Shown here: positions 1-10,006 of the stretch, piece after piece
Numbering within the stretch: position 1 is the first letter of the stretch
Layout of the letters: each line of letters starts with the position of its first letter
Assembly: GCA_035610365.1 (NCBI GenBank)
Contig: CM069432.1
Location: 79,240,520 to 79,304,519, forward strand
Length of the DNA stretch: 64,000 bases
Direction: 5' to 3'
From: Aquatica leii
Lineage: Eukaryota; Arthropoda; Insecta; Coleoptera; Lampyridae
The notes under the pieces: model-generated
Seen by the model: only the letters and a program-made list of their open reading frames with translations
Told to the model about the DNA's origin: nothing
Databases searched by the model: none
Position numbers and translations under genes: made by a program

Positions 1-271
1 GTGGTATGGTTTATATTAGCAAAACATCTGTGCAGTCTAAGGATAGATACCATGTTTTAGGAAAATACATATTTGTAGACTCACTGTAGCTGAATATGAT
101 TTTTATGTAGATCGTAAAATCGATTTTAATAGACTTTAAGTAATTATTAAATAAAATTTTATTTTGATAAAAAAGTTCGGAGTTGTATAGATTTTTAATT
201 ATTTCTGTTTAACAACCGTCACTTGTTTTGGATTTTAGTTTTCTGCAAGTAATGCTTTATGTTACTTTCAG

Positions 272-462
272 TTCCAGAAGCTCCAGGTGGCGTAGCTTAT
301 CTTAGAGAGGTTCTTCCACCAGATTGGGTTCTTGATTACTGGCATCCTTTAGAAAAAGCTCAATATCCGGAATATTTTGCGCGACGAGAATTGCGTAAAA
401 AGGAATTTGTCGAGATGTGGGAAAAGAAATACGGAAGATCTACACAACTAGGCCATCATTAA
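272..462 (+). CDS. Terminal coding exon of an unrecognised host gene
   Basis: The exon follows a pyrimidine-rich TTACTTTCAG acceptor (AG at 270-271) and stays open for about 63 codons to a TAA at 460-462. An AATAAA signal at 534-539 lies 72 bases past the stop, as expected for a 3' end. The peptide is rich in aromatic and charged residues (LPPDWVLDYWHPLEKAQYPE, then FARRELRKKEFVEMWEKKYG) and has no membrane segment or zinc motif. It looks like the soluble tail of a small conserved protein, possibly mitochondrial, but I do not recognise the family. The upstream exons lie outside the window. The splice site, frame and polyadenylation signal are seen; function is unknown. Confidence 0.6.
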
Positions 463-533
463 AACGTGCAAGTTAATTTATTGTAAATTTATTGTGTATA
501 ACGTTTGATTGTTTTATCTAGTATAAATTAGTT

Positions 534-539
534 AATAAA
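534..539 (+). terminator. AATAAA polyadenylation signal of the 272-462 exon
   Basis: A canonical hexamer 72 bases after the stop codon, followed by AT-rich DNA. It marks the 3' end of the plus-strand gene. Confidence 0.5.
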
Positions 540-1101
540 TAAACGCAAAAAATCTTTAGTTACCTTATAGATTACAATTTCACGCGATTTGAAATTAAAA
601 GTTTGTTTTTCGTGTTTGGCAGCTGTTTAATAAACTATTGAAACGTTTTAGGTTGGTCAAACAACATTTAGACTTTAGAAACTAAAGTGCATAAACTACA
701 AACAGAAGATATTGTTTTGTATGTATTAAATATTATCGACAAAAGATAGTCGTTATCGTGTTAATTTATGATAAGTAAATTTGGGTAAAATGGTGGTATA
801 TATCTAACAATAAACAAATAGTCGTTGTGTTTGTATTTTAAATTACTTTAAAAAGTCTATACTAGCAACAAGCAAATCAATAATTAGCCAACAGCAAATT
901 GCCACTAAATAGAATAAAACTAACTTGATATGGGATGATAGAAATATTTCATTTGATAAATTTAAAAAACAAAATAATAATTGGAATTGATGCATTTACC
1001 TAGAGATATTGTGCTGTGTTATGTACAATATTGCTTATAGATAGTACCAAAATATTTTGAAAGTTACTATTATAGACAATATTATCAATGTTGTGCACAA
1101 T
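540..1101. other. Intergenic, convergent 3' ends
   Basis: AT-rich DNA between the end of the plus-strand gene and the end of the minus-strand TRAPPC12 gene. No ORF, repeat or RNA gene was seen here. Confidence 0.5.
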
Positions 1102-4100
1102 TTATCCATATAATTTTTCTAAAATTTGAGCAGGAGCATCAGCTTGATACTTTGCAATTTGTTTCAAGAGTGCAAATTTTTTTAGTCGCCCTTTAGACGA
1201 TTCCATATCATATAAGGTACATAAATTTAATAATAATGACTCTTGTAAGGCCTGAACTGGACTAGCCGTAATAGCAGATTCAAGTACTGTAATGGCATCT
1301 TTCAGATGACCTCCATATAGAAGACAGACAGCCATATTATTAAGTATCTTAAAATTTAAATATTTAATAAATTTATTAATAAATTGCCGTTTATAATTTA
1401 CCATTACATTCGATGGTTCCAACGTACTCGCTTGTTGAAAGCAAGTATAGGCATCTTTAAAATTATTTTGAGCTATTGCAATCAATCCACGATCTACTAA
1501 TTCTCTTACACCCGCTTCGCCGCCAATTATTTCTCTAGCTTCATTAAAGCATACCTCCGCTCCAGCCACATCGCCTATTTGTAAATGTAACCGACCCAAT
1601 GCAGACAATAATGAATGTTTTGGAGAGCCATCCCTAAAAATGACGCAAAAATTATTAAACCGTAAATAGCATTTGTTTTCATCATTTTATTGGTTTGACA
1701 AGGTACGGGGACTTTCCCAACAGTCGTTTTTTTTGCCTCCCACTCAATAACTTTCGGGATCTGCTTCTCCACCTTGCGCTTTTTAGTTTATTCTTTTTTT
1801 GTGTAATTTGTTTTTGTATTCTTTCTTCACTAAAATGTTCAAATTAGTTCACGTTCTTCGCTACTTTAGTTTTTTTTATTGGGTCTCATTACATTTTCTT
1901 CTAGTAATGTCCCAAATTCCTAAACTAGTTTTCATTTAAACGACATTGTTCGGTATAGTTATAACATATTGTAAGTTAAGGTGTACATTTAATTCTTTAG
2001 ATTTATTTAAAGTTTTGTAAGTAAATGTTGTAAATATTAGTGGGCTGGTTTATCATATAACAAACAATAGAAATTACTCACCTATCTAATAATTGTCCTA
2101 ATACATCCATTGCTAACTCGTAATCTTTCAATGCCAAGGCACAATTTATTATTGAATGCATTACCCTACCTTCTCTTCCAAACCAAAGCCTTATCGAGTC
2201 TGTACGATCTGTCTTAGCAATCTCAGTAGGGCTTCCATCTTCGCATAACCCGTTTTTTAAATTATTTAACATCTATGGATTAATATTTTAAATATGGTTA
2301 CTGCAATTTGATATTGATGTACCTGTTTAATGATTGATAGGATATTAAACAATTTACTTAGTGATTGTTTTGGTTTTCCACAATGCATGAGTAACTCTGC
2401 TAATAATAACCGAAACGAAAAGGAAGCTATAGATCCAGGTCGTCCACCATACATTTCTGGATAAAACTATAATAAACAGAAAATTAACTAAAAGCTTTCA
2501 AATAAATTAGTTAATTACTTGATAAAACAGGTCTGGCTTATCTAATTGACCAAATGGTTCGGCTTCTGCTTGAGCAATAGCGTAATTTTTAATCTTGACT
2601 AGAAGAGCGATTCTTGTGTACCACAATTGTAGAGAGTGAGGCGAATGTTTAGTAATGTGACCTACTCGGCCTCTGCCTTGTCCATAAATTGTTAATAACC
2701 TTGCTGTTAAATTGATACCAGCCCTACATTAAAATAATAAGTATAATTAAAACTAAGAGAATTTAAGTACCTATAAGCTCCTGCTTGTACTAATTCCCTT
2801 AATCCTCTTTCGTCCTGAGTAACATCCGTTGCTGTTAGAATTCTTCTTTGTGTAGCTTCTGCTTCTCCTATGTAAATAGTAACTGCTTCACCGATTGTGT
2901 CTGACTGAAATTAAATACAATAAAATAAAACTACTTAGTTTTTATTGCCCGCCCCAGTAACAACCAAGTTTTATGTTTTTCCCGCTGGCGATAATGCAAA
3001 TCAATGATAAAATCGTGGTATATATAACAAAAAGTACGTGTTAGCCGACGTTCTTTGCTTGTTCTTCACAATGGAACTTAATATGCGAGAATAATAATTA
3101 ACAAGTTCAACAGTGTATTTGAAGTATTGAAGCTTGGAAAGTATTTAGTATAAAATATATAATTTGAAACGGAAAAATATTTCAAAACAAAGTTTTTGTT
3201 TTTAAATGATCTTTTATGAAAACTTTGGATTTGGCGGGAATTATTCATCATTTTGGAACGTGAAGGTAAGGGGTATTTCAAGTACTATGCAAATTGCAGA
3301 ATCATTATTAGAATGATCATTTTTATTGTAGAAAGCTGACGAAAGTCTTGTTAGCAACATCAAGTGTGTTCTTCACAGAATGTGCTATACTAATAACAAA
3401 TAGCAGTAATTTTTAGTCACACTTCATTCCTTTATAGTCTAAAATATATCCAACTTGAGTATTCCAGCTACATGTGACTAAAATTAAAGTATTGTGATAA
3501 TAAATTGATATGTTGGTGTGGGTTTACATATAAAAATATCATTTTGAATTAGTTGTGAAAACAAATCCTACCAATAAAAATATATGTGAATGAAGAATCT
3601 TTCTTATTTAAAAAATAAAATTATATGATAGTTATAAAAGAAATGCTATATTTAAAGCACACCTACTAATACAATTATGATTTTATTCTATGAAACTTCT
3701 GAAAACAATGTAATCGTTTATAAAAGGATGGATTTTGCAATCTGGCTATGACACGTAGGTATAGGATTGGCAATCTTTTACCATTTATCAATTACCAAAC
3801 TTATTGTAAAACACGCATATTAAATTTAAATTATCCTTTATTAGTAATGTGCACTAAATATGTGATTGTATAACACCAAAGACTTACCAAGTCCTCCTCC
3901 AACAGAACACCAGGCATAGTTAATAATTCTTTTTCAGGTACATAACTACCTGGAGATGCAGTAGCACAATTGATTAAACACTGTCGCGTAGGTTCACTTG
4001 GTATCCACGCATCTCTTCTACGATCTGATTCAGTCCCTAAACCAACCCTCGGATTAAAATTATCCTACAAAAACCACAACTATATTTAATTCATGCTTTT

Positions 4101-4359
4101 ATAAAAGACCTACATCTCCTAAATTTATACCGCCCGAGTTACTAATTAAATCAAAAAACACTGCAGTAGGATCTTTTGGTTGCACCGGTGTCTCAGCAAA
4201 TAACCTGCACACTTCTGGTTCATTATCTTCAGGTTGTATATCATGTATTTGATTGGTCGTTTCAGTCACAGCATTAGTAATGTCTTCTTCGACTGTTGAC
4301 TTAGATTTTTGTTCTGGTTTACCAAAATATTGACTTAAAGAAGGTGAAATATCAGACAT
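1102..4359 (-). CDS. TRAPPC12: Trafficking protein particle complex subunit 12 (TRAPPC12/TTC15 family)
   Basis: TRAPPC12 is a TPR protein of the TRAPPIII complex, which activates Rab1 on ER-Golgi and autophagy membranes. I read eight exons in minus-strand order: 4359-4114, 4064-3888, 2904-2771, 2723-2519, 2466-2323, 2272-2082, 1633-1402 and 1347-1102. All have GT-AG junctions and consistent phases, giving roughly 520 residues. Family hallmarks are [13 protein letters not shown] and [12 protein letters not shown] in exon 2, [20 protein letters not shown] in exon 3, the [19 protein letters not shown] stretch in exon 5 and the TPR tail with [17 protein letters not shown] and [12 protein letters not shown]. 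The start is the ATG giving MSDISPSL; an upstream in-frame ATG (MWRLI) is possible. The N-terminal acidic region is shorter than in vertebrates. The last intron (1348-1401) is 54 nt and in frame, so it could be retained. The longest intron is 2905-3887. No frameshift was found, so the gene looks functional. Confidence 0.93.
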
Positions 4360-4374
4360 AATTAACCTCCACAC

Positions 4375-5054
4375 TTATAAAATATTTGTCAAGAAATATA
4401 CGTTTTTAGCATTTTACTTTGATATTCTGTGTTTAGATAATTCTTGTAATTTCCATGATGAAAAATATAACGGAATTATCGGCTACTACGGCCTAATTCA
4501 CTATATTTGATTCACTAGCATGAAAGGCAATCCTAAGGCAATGAAATGGATGAAATGGATCAGGATCAAAACAAATCCCCACTACAATGAACTACAATTA
4601 TATAAATAATTAATTACTACTAAAGGTCAGTGTACACAACTGCTGACAGTGCGCATGATGTCAAATAAAATATGTATGTTTGTATAATAAGTATAATATA
4701 TGCGAACAGGATTTTTTTTTCAAACTAATACAAATAAATTGGTATTTAACAATAATTATTTAAATGTTCTAGTTACTATAGGTACTTGTCTTTATACCGA
4801 AACATCGAGCAAGAACTTTTTTTTGTATATAAAAATTAATTCGTAAATATAAATCGTTATAGCGTTTAGCGGAGAGAGTGAAAAGTGAACATTAAACAAA
4901 AGAAGGATTCGCAGGCGAATAACATTTAATATTGCACTTGTATCACAAATTGATAAACTTGTTTTATTTATTTCAGTTTGCATTTGTACTCAAAATTGCA
5001 TTGTATTATTACAAACACAGGCAACTTTATTAGTAGATAACACTTAAATTATAG
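4375..5054. other. Gene-free DNA upstream of TRAPPC12
   Basis: This holds the probable TRAPPC12 promoter and 5' UTR, but I see no convincing TATA box or other element. A run of very AT-rich sequence extends to the Gypsy insertion at 5055. Confidence 0.4.
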
Positions 5055-5441
5055 TGTAACGAATTTTATTATTAAAACTAATTAATTTATTTATACTACT
5101 AAAAATATGTACACGTTTAAACTAACCGAACTAATTAAATCTAAGGAAATATAATAAAAACACACTATAATTTATGTATAACACTATCGCTTACAGATAA
5201 GATAAGTCCGCGGATAACTATTTAACAATTATTGTTTGTTTACACTAAAGTCACGTACAAGGTTATACACCTTAGATTTATCTCGTACGTGTTAACGACT
5301 TATTTATTTAGACTTGAATAATCTTCTTAAACTAAATTTATACATCTTCGCAAAACGTTCGCGATTGTTCCATATCATTCGGTGAACGTTTTAGAAAATG
5401 GATAAAACTTCGAGAAGGCTGTTGAATTTGAGAACGTATCA
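5055..5441 (-). repeat. Gypsy 3' LTR (element orientation)
   Basis: 387 bases matching 9239-9828 except for the MITE and an additional stretch of about 50 bases near 9668-9720 that this copy lacks. Several substitutions separate the two LTRs, so the insertion is not recent. A nominal ORF starting in it (5398-5691) is not a gene. Confidence 0.85.
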
Positions 5442-5604
5442 GTGCCCCCTTCTTAGGACTGTTCTGTCCCAGAACAGGAGACTGGATACGAGAACGGTAG
5501 AAAAGATCGTGGCGATAGCGACAGCTTTCTCCATTTCGGCAACTTCCTTGACCTTAAAAGTAACAATCAATGAACTTTTCCTGACCCGATATTCTCCTTG
5601 GTTG

Positions 5605-6012
5605 GTAACTACAGACCAACACTTGGACGCCTGTTCTTCGGAAGACGACCTCCAACATGTTTCAAACCGTCCTCCAATTCAGTGGATCTAATCAACAACC
5701 AAGCTTGGGTACTGTCAATTTCTTAACATGGTGGAACTCTATTTCTCTCTTGAGATTGCATTATGTTTGACACATACTTTTGTATAACGGCTTGGTACAT
5801 GAGTATTTCTTGATGACCAAATAGAAAACGAGGCGTCTGTCACCACGTAGTCTTAAAACTTTTCCGACTGCCGGTTGCTGTCTTCGAAATTCATCTAGCT
5901 GCCCAAACTTCTTTTTAAACACGACTGCAACCCCTCTGGACATGTCAAGATTCTTGCTCACGCAATATGCGATGGCGTAATCTTTTTGAGTGTGGAACAG
6001 GTCTTGTTGTTT
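5605..6012 (-). pseudogene. Macro domain (TARG1/OARD1-like ADP-ribose hydrolase type) at the end of Gypsy Pol
   Basis: Downstream of the integrase, the minus-strand reading shows the start of a macro domain: DYAIAYCVSKNLDMSRGVAV followed by VVFKKKFGQLDEFRRQ, VGKVLRL and LVFYLVIKKYSCTKP. These are the conserved positions of OARD1/TARG1-type macro domains: the substrate-loop H/YCVS, the GxGIA-like loop (here SRGVAV) and the LxTK strand. After a frame change near 5745-5760 the C-terminal half follows, recognisable by HHVKKLTVPKLGC and NMLEVVFRRTGVQVLVCSY. It carries two in-frame TGA codons. Known members bind or hydrolyse ADP-ribose linked to protein; what one would do in a retrotransposon is inference. 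The domain is nearly full length but broken, so this copy is inactive. Assignment rests on motif memory, not a search. Confidence 0.72.
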
Positions 6013-6708
6013 CTCGGTGGTAACTCCGAACCTAGCTTTTCCAGAACTTCCGTATAAGTTCATAAACTTCTCGAACTCTATTCCTTCGATTTGATTCTTG
6101 GTTCTGCTGCTTAATACTCTGGTTCTACTTTTGGCTTGCCTCTGAGCCGTTTTATATATAACGTCATTAAGACCACGTCTCCTTTGGGGATTATACAACC
6201 AGATCATATGTCACCAGGTTGAAACCCACCATTTTGTGCATTGACGTCATATCTAGTCTTCATCCTGTCGCTGGCAATTTGTGTCATGTACTTCGTCTAG
6301 CCTCTTGGTCAGCTTGCTGACGTAATCTTCTCCAGCAACTTCTTCTTCCGGTTTTCGTCCAAATTGGAGGTCGCATGGCAGACGTATTTTGCGACCGAGC
6401 ATCACACAGGATGGTGTTTGGCCTGTGCTTACGTGAAGGGATGATCGATATGCCATTAAGAAAAGGTGTAAGTACTGATCCTAGTCTCTTTGATGTTCGG
6501 ACATTACTTTGGCTAAGTACTTGCCCATTGTTCGATTCATCCGCTCAACCACGCCATCAGATTGAAGATGGAGAGGCGTCGTCCTAGTTTTCTTAATTCC
6601 CAACAGTCGCCAAACTTCTTGAAACAGCTCGGACTCAAAATTGCGGCCTTGATCGGAGTGTAATTCCAACGGAACTCCAAACCGGCAGAAAAACTCTTTT
6701 ACTAATAC
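6013..6708 (-). pseudogene. Gypsy integrase remnant
   Basis: Pieces in shifting frames give LELHSDQGRNFESELFQEVW (second catalytic Asp) and SDGVVERMNRTMGKYLAKVM (catalytic Glu), then AYRSSLHVSTGQTPSCVMLG and RKIRLPCDLQFG, and finally the post-integrase MIWLYNPQRRRG box at 6207. The first catalytic Asp and the zinc-binding head are missing; the sequence ends abruptly near 6710. At least two frameshifts separate the pieces (around 6207-6253 and 6456-6481), and the tail of the integrase has lost the usual GPY/F region before the macro domain begins. Confidence 0.85.
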
Positions 6709-6719
6709 GTCTACCCATA

Positions 6720-6945
6720 CAGCACAAATACATACAATGTATGTACAGTGACTGCACGTCTTTGGACGTAGCTATAATCCAATGGATATCCAGATTACGT
6801 ACTTGTACGTTCAGTGGACATACGTTGGACTATAGATGGTACAAAAGTGGACTTTAACAGAACGTCCGTTGAAAACATACAATGGACATTCATTGTTATA
6901 CGAGATCTGTATCTAAACTATAATATTAATCCAATGGACGTCCAA
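6720..6945. repeat. Short repeat-rich insert with GGACGTCC-like words
   Basis: This stretch between the integrase and gag remnants contains repeated words on both strands: CAATGGACGTCC, TTGGACGTAG, GTGGACATACGTTGGAC, AACGGACGTTC, AATGGACATTC. It resembles the subterminal repeats of the element at 13902-15453. It may be a residual end of such an element; no clean terminal inverted repeat could be drawn. Confidence 0.35.
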
Positions 6946-7147
6946 ATTTTATAGAAGTTTGGTTTTGGTTTTCTATGCTCATTCGTATCTCTTCTTTCAG
7001 GCTTCTTGATTTTTCCTTCATTTTCTGCGAATTTTCGTGAAACTTTTCTTCCATTTTTCTATTCATCGATCCTTGACTATTTTTTATTGATTCAAGAAAT
7101 TCAAATAGTTTTGCATTCATTTTAGTTTGGTAACGAGTTACTGGCAT
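6926..7147 (-). pseudogene. Gypsy gag N-terminal fragment
   Basis: A 73-codon frame beginning MPVTRYQTKMNAKLFEFLES, with a charged helical region (repeated MEEK, KMKEK, LKEEIRMS) typical of the coiled-coil start of Gypsy Gag. The last residues come from the repeat-rich insert at 6945. Matrix, capsid and nucleocapsid parts are absent. The position just inside the 5' side of the element supports the call. Confidence 0.55.
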
Positions 7148-7235
7148 AAGTTATAACACGAATAAAAGGTTTAAATGTTTTATTTATTTACGCAATCAAT
7201 GTTTTTATTACGGGAACGATATCAAATAACTTAAT

Positions 7236-9174
7236 CCCAGATAGCACGTAAGCTTACGGCAAGTTTGCTTTTAACTTGTCATGTCAAGCTTAAAGCAAGT
7301 TTCAAACATGAAGCTTGAATTAACCTTAAATCAAACTTGAAACTTGGTTGGGAAGTTTGAAGCAAGTTTGCAAAATAAGCTTATTGCAAGTTTATTACCC
7401 AGGTAGCATGTAAGTTTACAACCAGTTTGTTTTTGACTTGGTTGTGCTTGCAATGTTAAACTTGCACTTCAACTATGAAACAAGCTTGTAATAAGCCTTG
7501 GTAATAAGCTTTAAAAAAATCGTAACAAGCTCTGCTATTATTTTGGCAACGGTGATATCCGAAAGTTGCCGGAATGCTTCGTTAAAGAGCTTAGCAGTAG
7601 CTTAGTCAATGTTGCCCAAGTTAGTATACATTTGTACTGAATCAGCATATTTTTGCTCAAGTAAAAATACGTCAATACTTTTGTAACTGATTTCAGTACG
7701 TTTTCTTTAAATAATAATTATAACAAAGATTGATTTGAAAGGTGCGCCATAAGTATATTTGTAACATCTTTTCATTGGCTAAAAAAAATAGATACATAAA
7801 AATCGTAATGTTAGTTTTTCCTACGAATAAACATCCTTGGTCTATGCAGTTTTAAAATTCGTTATGTTCGAAGTTATTGCAAAAAGTACGTTAACCTAAA
7901 AAATCAGTATGTTTTTCTCTAAGGTTTTTCTAAATAGCGGCAACGATGTTTGAACTTAGCCATTTTACCTTGTTTTTACCGTTGAATAGGCAGCTTACAA
8001 TTTTTATTTTGTTATTGTTGCGGTTTGTTGTGTAACTACTGTTCTTCGAAAAAAGTAAGGTGAGTATTTATTTTAAATCCTAACTGTAAAATGAATTAAA
8101 TACACTAATCGAGTAATTTAATTTTTGTTGAGGTTATGTTATACACGTGTTGTAATAAAGTGTACAACCATAAAAAACTTGTAAAAAACCATACTCCTTA
8201 ATCTTAAATAGTGTGGAATGTTTTTATCACTGACCTCTATTTTCATTTTAACGGTCAATTTATATGAGTACTGATGTATCGATTCTTTTATATAAATTCA
8301 TAATTTTCAGTTACATATCTTGAAATTATTTTGTGTTTTAACAAATTATTAAAAAACCCCGAATGGGCATGAACATGTTTATAACCTGAAATCAAAAGTA
8401 ACATATCTTAACATTTGTTAATAATTTATATATTTTTGTATTAGTTCGATTAGTTGTATTAAATTCGACCAAATCGTTTTTCACTTATGCTATTTGTATT
8501 AACCACAGAAGAAGTAGACTAACAGCTAGTAACTTAGAAAATATATCATTTTATCTACAAGTTTTTATTCAGCTATAATTAAATTTTCAATTTTGTTTTT
8601 GTATCTGGTATTTTAATAAACGGATTCACATTTCTTCAAGGTGAACATACAACACATTATTAAGAAAATATACATTTACTTTTATTCCTTAGCATGTTTT
8701 TGTTCTAGTTCAATTCTTTTTTTTTTAGAAATCAAAGAAATCGATCCAATGTGGAAACTCAACAGGAAAAACTACAATTGCTTAACGATTTCTTCATATA
8801 TAGTTTATACTGTTATGTTATTCCTTTTTTAGTTTATATTATATTATCTAACGCAATGTATTTTTTTATATCTTAGTCCACTTTATTTTAGAAAATAAAT
8901 CGATTCAAAATGAAAAAAATGCTTATTTTCAAATTTGCCCAACACGCTTCTTTCAAGCTTGTTCAACATGGTTATTTCAAGTTTGCCCAACATACTTTTT
9001 TCCAGCTTGTCTAATAAGCTTTTTTCAAGCTTTATAAAATAAGCTTGTGGTAGCGGTAACTAGTAAGCTTGAATTATGCTTGATATAAGTTTCCAGACAA
9101 GTTTGTTTCCAGTCTACATGATTGTTAAAACAAGTTTGTTTTAACCTTGTATCAAACTGACTGTGCTATCTGGG
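7236..9174. mobile_element. Non-autonomous TIR element, CCCAGATAGCAC ends (element A)
   Basis: The ends are CCCAGATAGCAC at 7236 and GTGCTATCTGGG at 9174, flanked by AAT on both sides, so a 2-3 bp TSD is possible. Both subterminal regions (7236-7510 and 8950-9174) are crowded with AAGCTTG and CAAGTTT words. Near 7396 a second, roughly 80 percent similar copy of the left terminus occurs (CCCAGGTAGCATGTAAG). The 1.4-kb middle has no coding capacity that I can recognise. The superfamily is undetermined. It is inserted in the Gypsy internal region. Confidence 0.7.
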
Positions 9175-9238
9175 AATGGTATTCACACTAAAAATCGCGA
9201 ACCGTTTATTCTATTCGATACCCCACACTGACGCCACT

Positions 9239-9828
9239 TGTAATGAATTTTATTATTAAAACTAATTAATTTATTTATACTACTAAAAATATGTACACGT
9301 TTAAACTAACCGAACTAATTAAATCTAAGGAAATATAATAAAAACACTTAGGCCCGGTTTCACCATTAAGAATTAATTCCTGTCATATCATTGGTTAGCT
9401 TAAAACCACTAACCAATGATATGACAGGATTTTAAATTTAATCGTAGATTAGTTAATCTCGAGTTAAATTCTTAACGGTGAAACCGGGCCTTACACTATA
9501 TAATTTATGTATAACACCATCACTTATAGATAAGATAAGATAAGTCCGCGGATAACTATTTAACACTTATTGGTTGTTTACACTAAAGTCACGTACAAGG
9601 TTATACACCGTAGATTTATCTCACACGCGTTAAAGACTTATTTATTTAGACTTGAATAATCTTCTTAACACTGCCGTCTTCGAATTACGGGAAATAACTG
9701 ACCTCCGATTTGTTTGCAACGAATTTATACATCTTTGCAAAACGTTCGCGATTGTTACATATCCTTCGGTGAAGGTTCTAGAAAATGGATAAAACTTCGA
9801 GAAGGTTCTTGAATTTAAGAACGTTTCA
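9239..9828 (-). repeat. Gypsy 5' LTR (element orientation), carrying a MITE
   Basis: Same repeat as 5055-5441, interrupted by the Harbinger-type MITE at 9351-9490 and longer by roughly 50 bases in its distal part. It ends at TTTCA before the TSD ATAG. Confidence 0.85.
9351..9490. mobile_element. PIF/Harbinger-type MITE, 140 bp
   Basis: Inverted ends GGCCCGGTTTCACC at 9351 and GGTGAAACCGGGCC at 9490, flanked by TTA on both sides (9348-9350 and 9491-9493). A second inner palindrome (CCTGTCATATCATTGGTTAG with its complement) forms a hairpin in the middle. TTA target duplications and GG-starting TIRs fit PIF/Harbinger; this family call is inference. It sits in one Gypsy LTR only. Confidence 0.8.
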
Positions 9829-10006
9829 ATAGTAAAAATATGTAATGAAAACCAGTTGAAAAAAATGTATGAATTTGTAAACAATCAGAATTGAGTGCAT
9901 TAAAAACAAATAAGATACAATGGCATCACAATTAGAAATATCAAAATCTGCATTTTTCCGTAATGGCGTTTTTCCAGCATGATCTAAATATACATATATA
10001 TATATA

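Larger units (their letters stand above)
5055..9828 (-). mobile_element. Decayed Ty3/Gypsy LTR retrotransposon with nested insertions
   Basis: Two direct copies of an LTR (5055-5441 and 9239-9828, TG...TCA ends) bracket the element, flanked by a 4-bp TSD ATAG (5051-5054 and 9829-9832). A polypurine tract (AAGAAGGGGGCAC on the minus strand, about 5442-5454) adjoins the left LTR. A primer-binding-site-like TGGCGTCAGTGTGGGG lies just inside the right LTR, so the element reads on the minus strand. Only a gag N-terminus (6926-7147) and the integrase plus macro-domain tail (about 5605-6708) survive; protease, reverse transcriptase and RNase H are gone. A 1.9-kb TIR element (7236-9174) sits between gag and the 5' LTR, a MITE lies in the right LTR, and a short repeat-rich stretch (6720-6945) fills the deletion. 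Confidence 0.85.

Noticed and set aside
5398-5691. 97-codon plus-strand ORF
   Set aside because: It lies across the Gypsy LTR and the reverse strand of the macro-domain pseudogene; the same LTR stretch at 9785 is not open.
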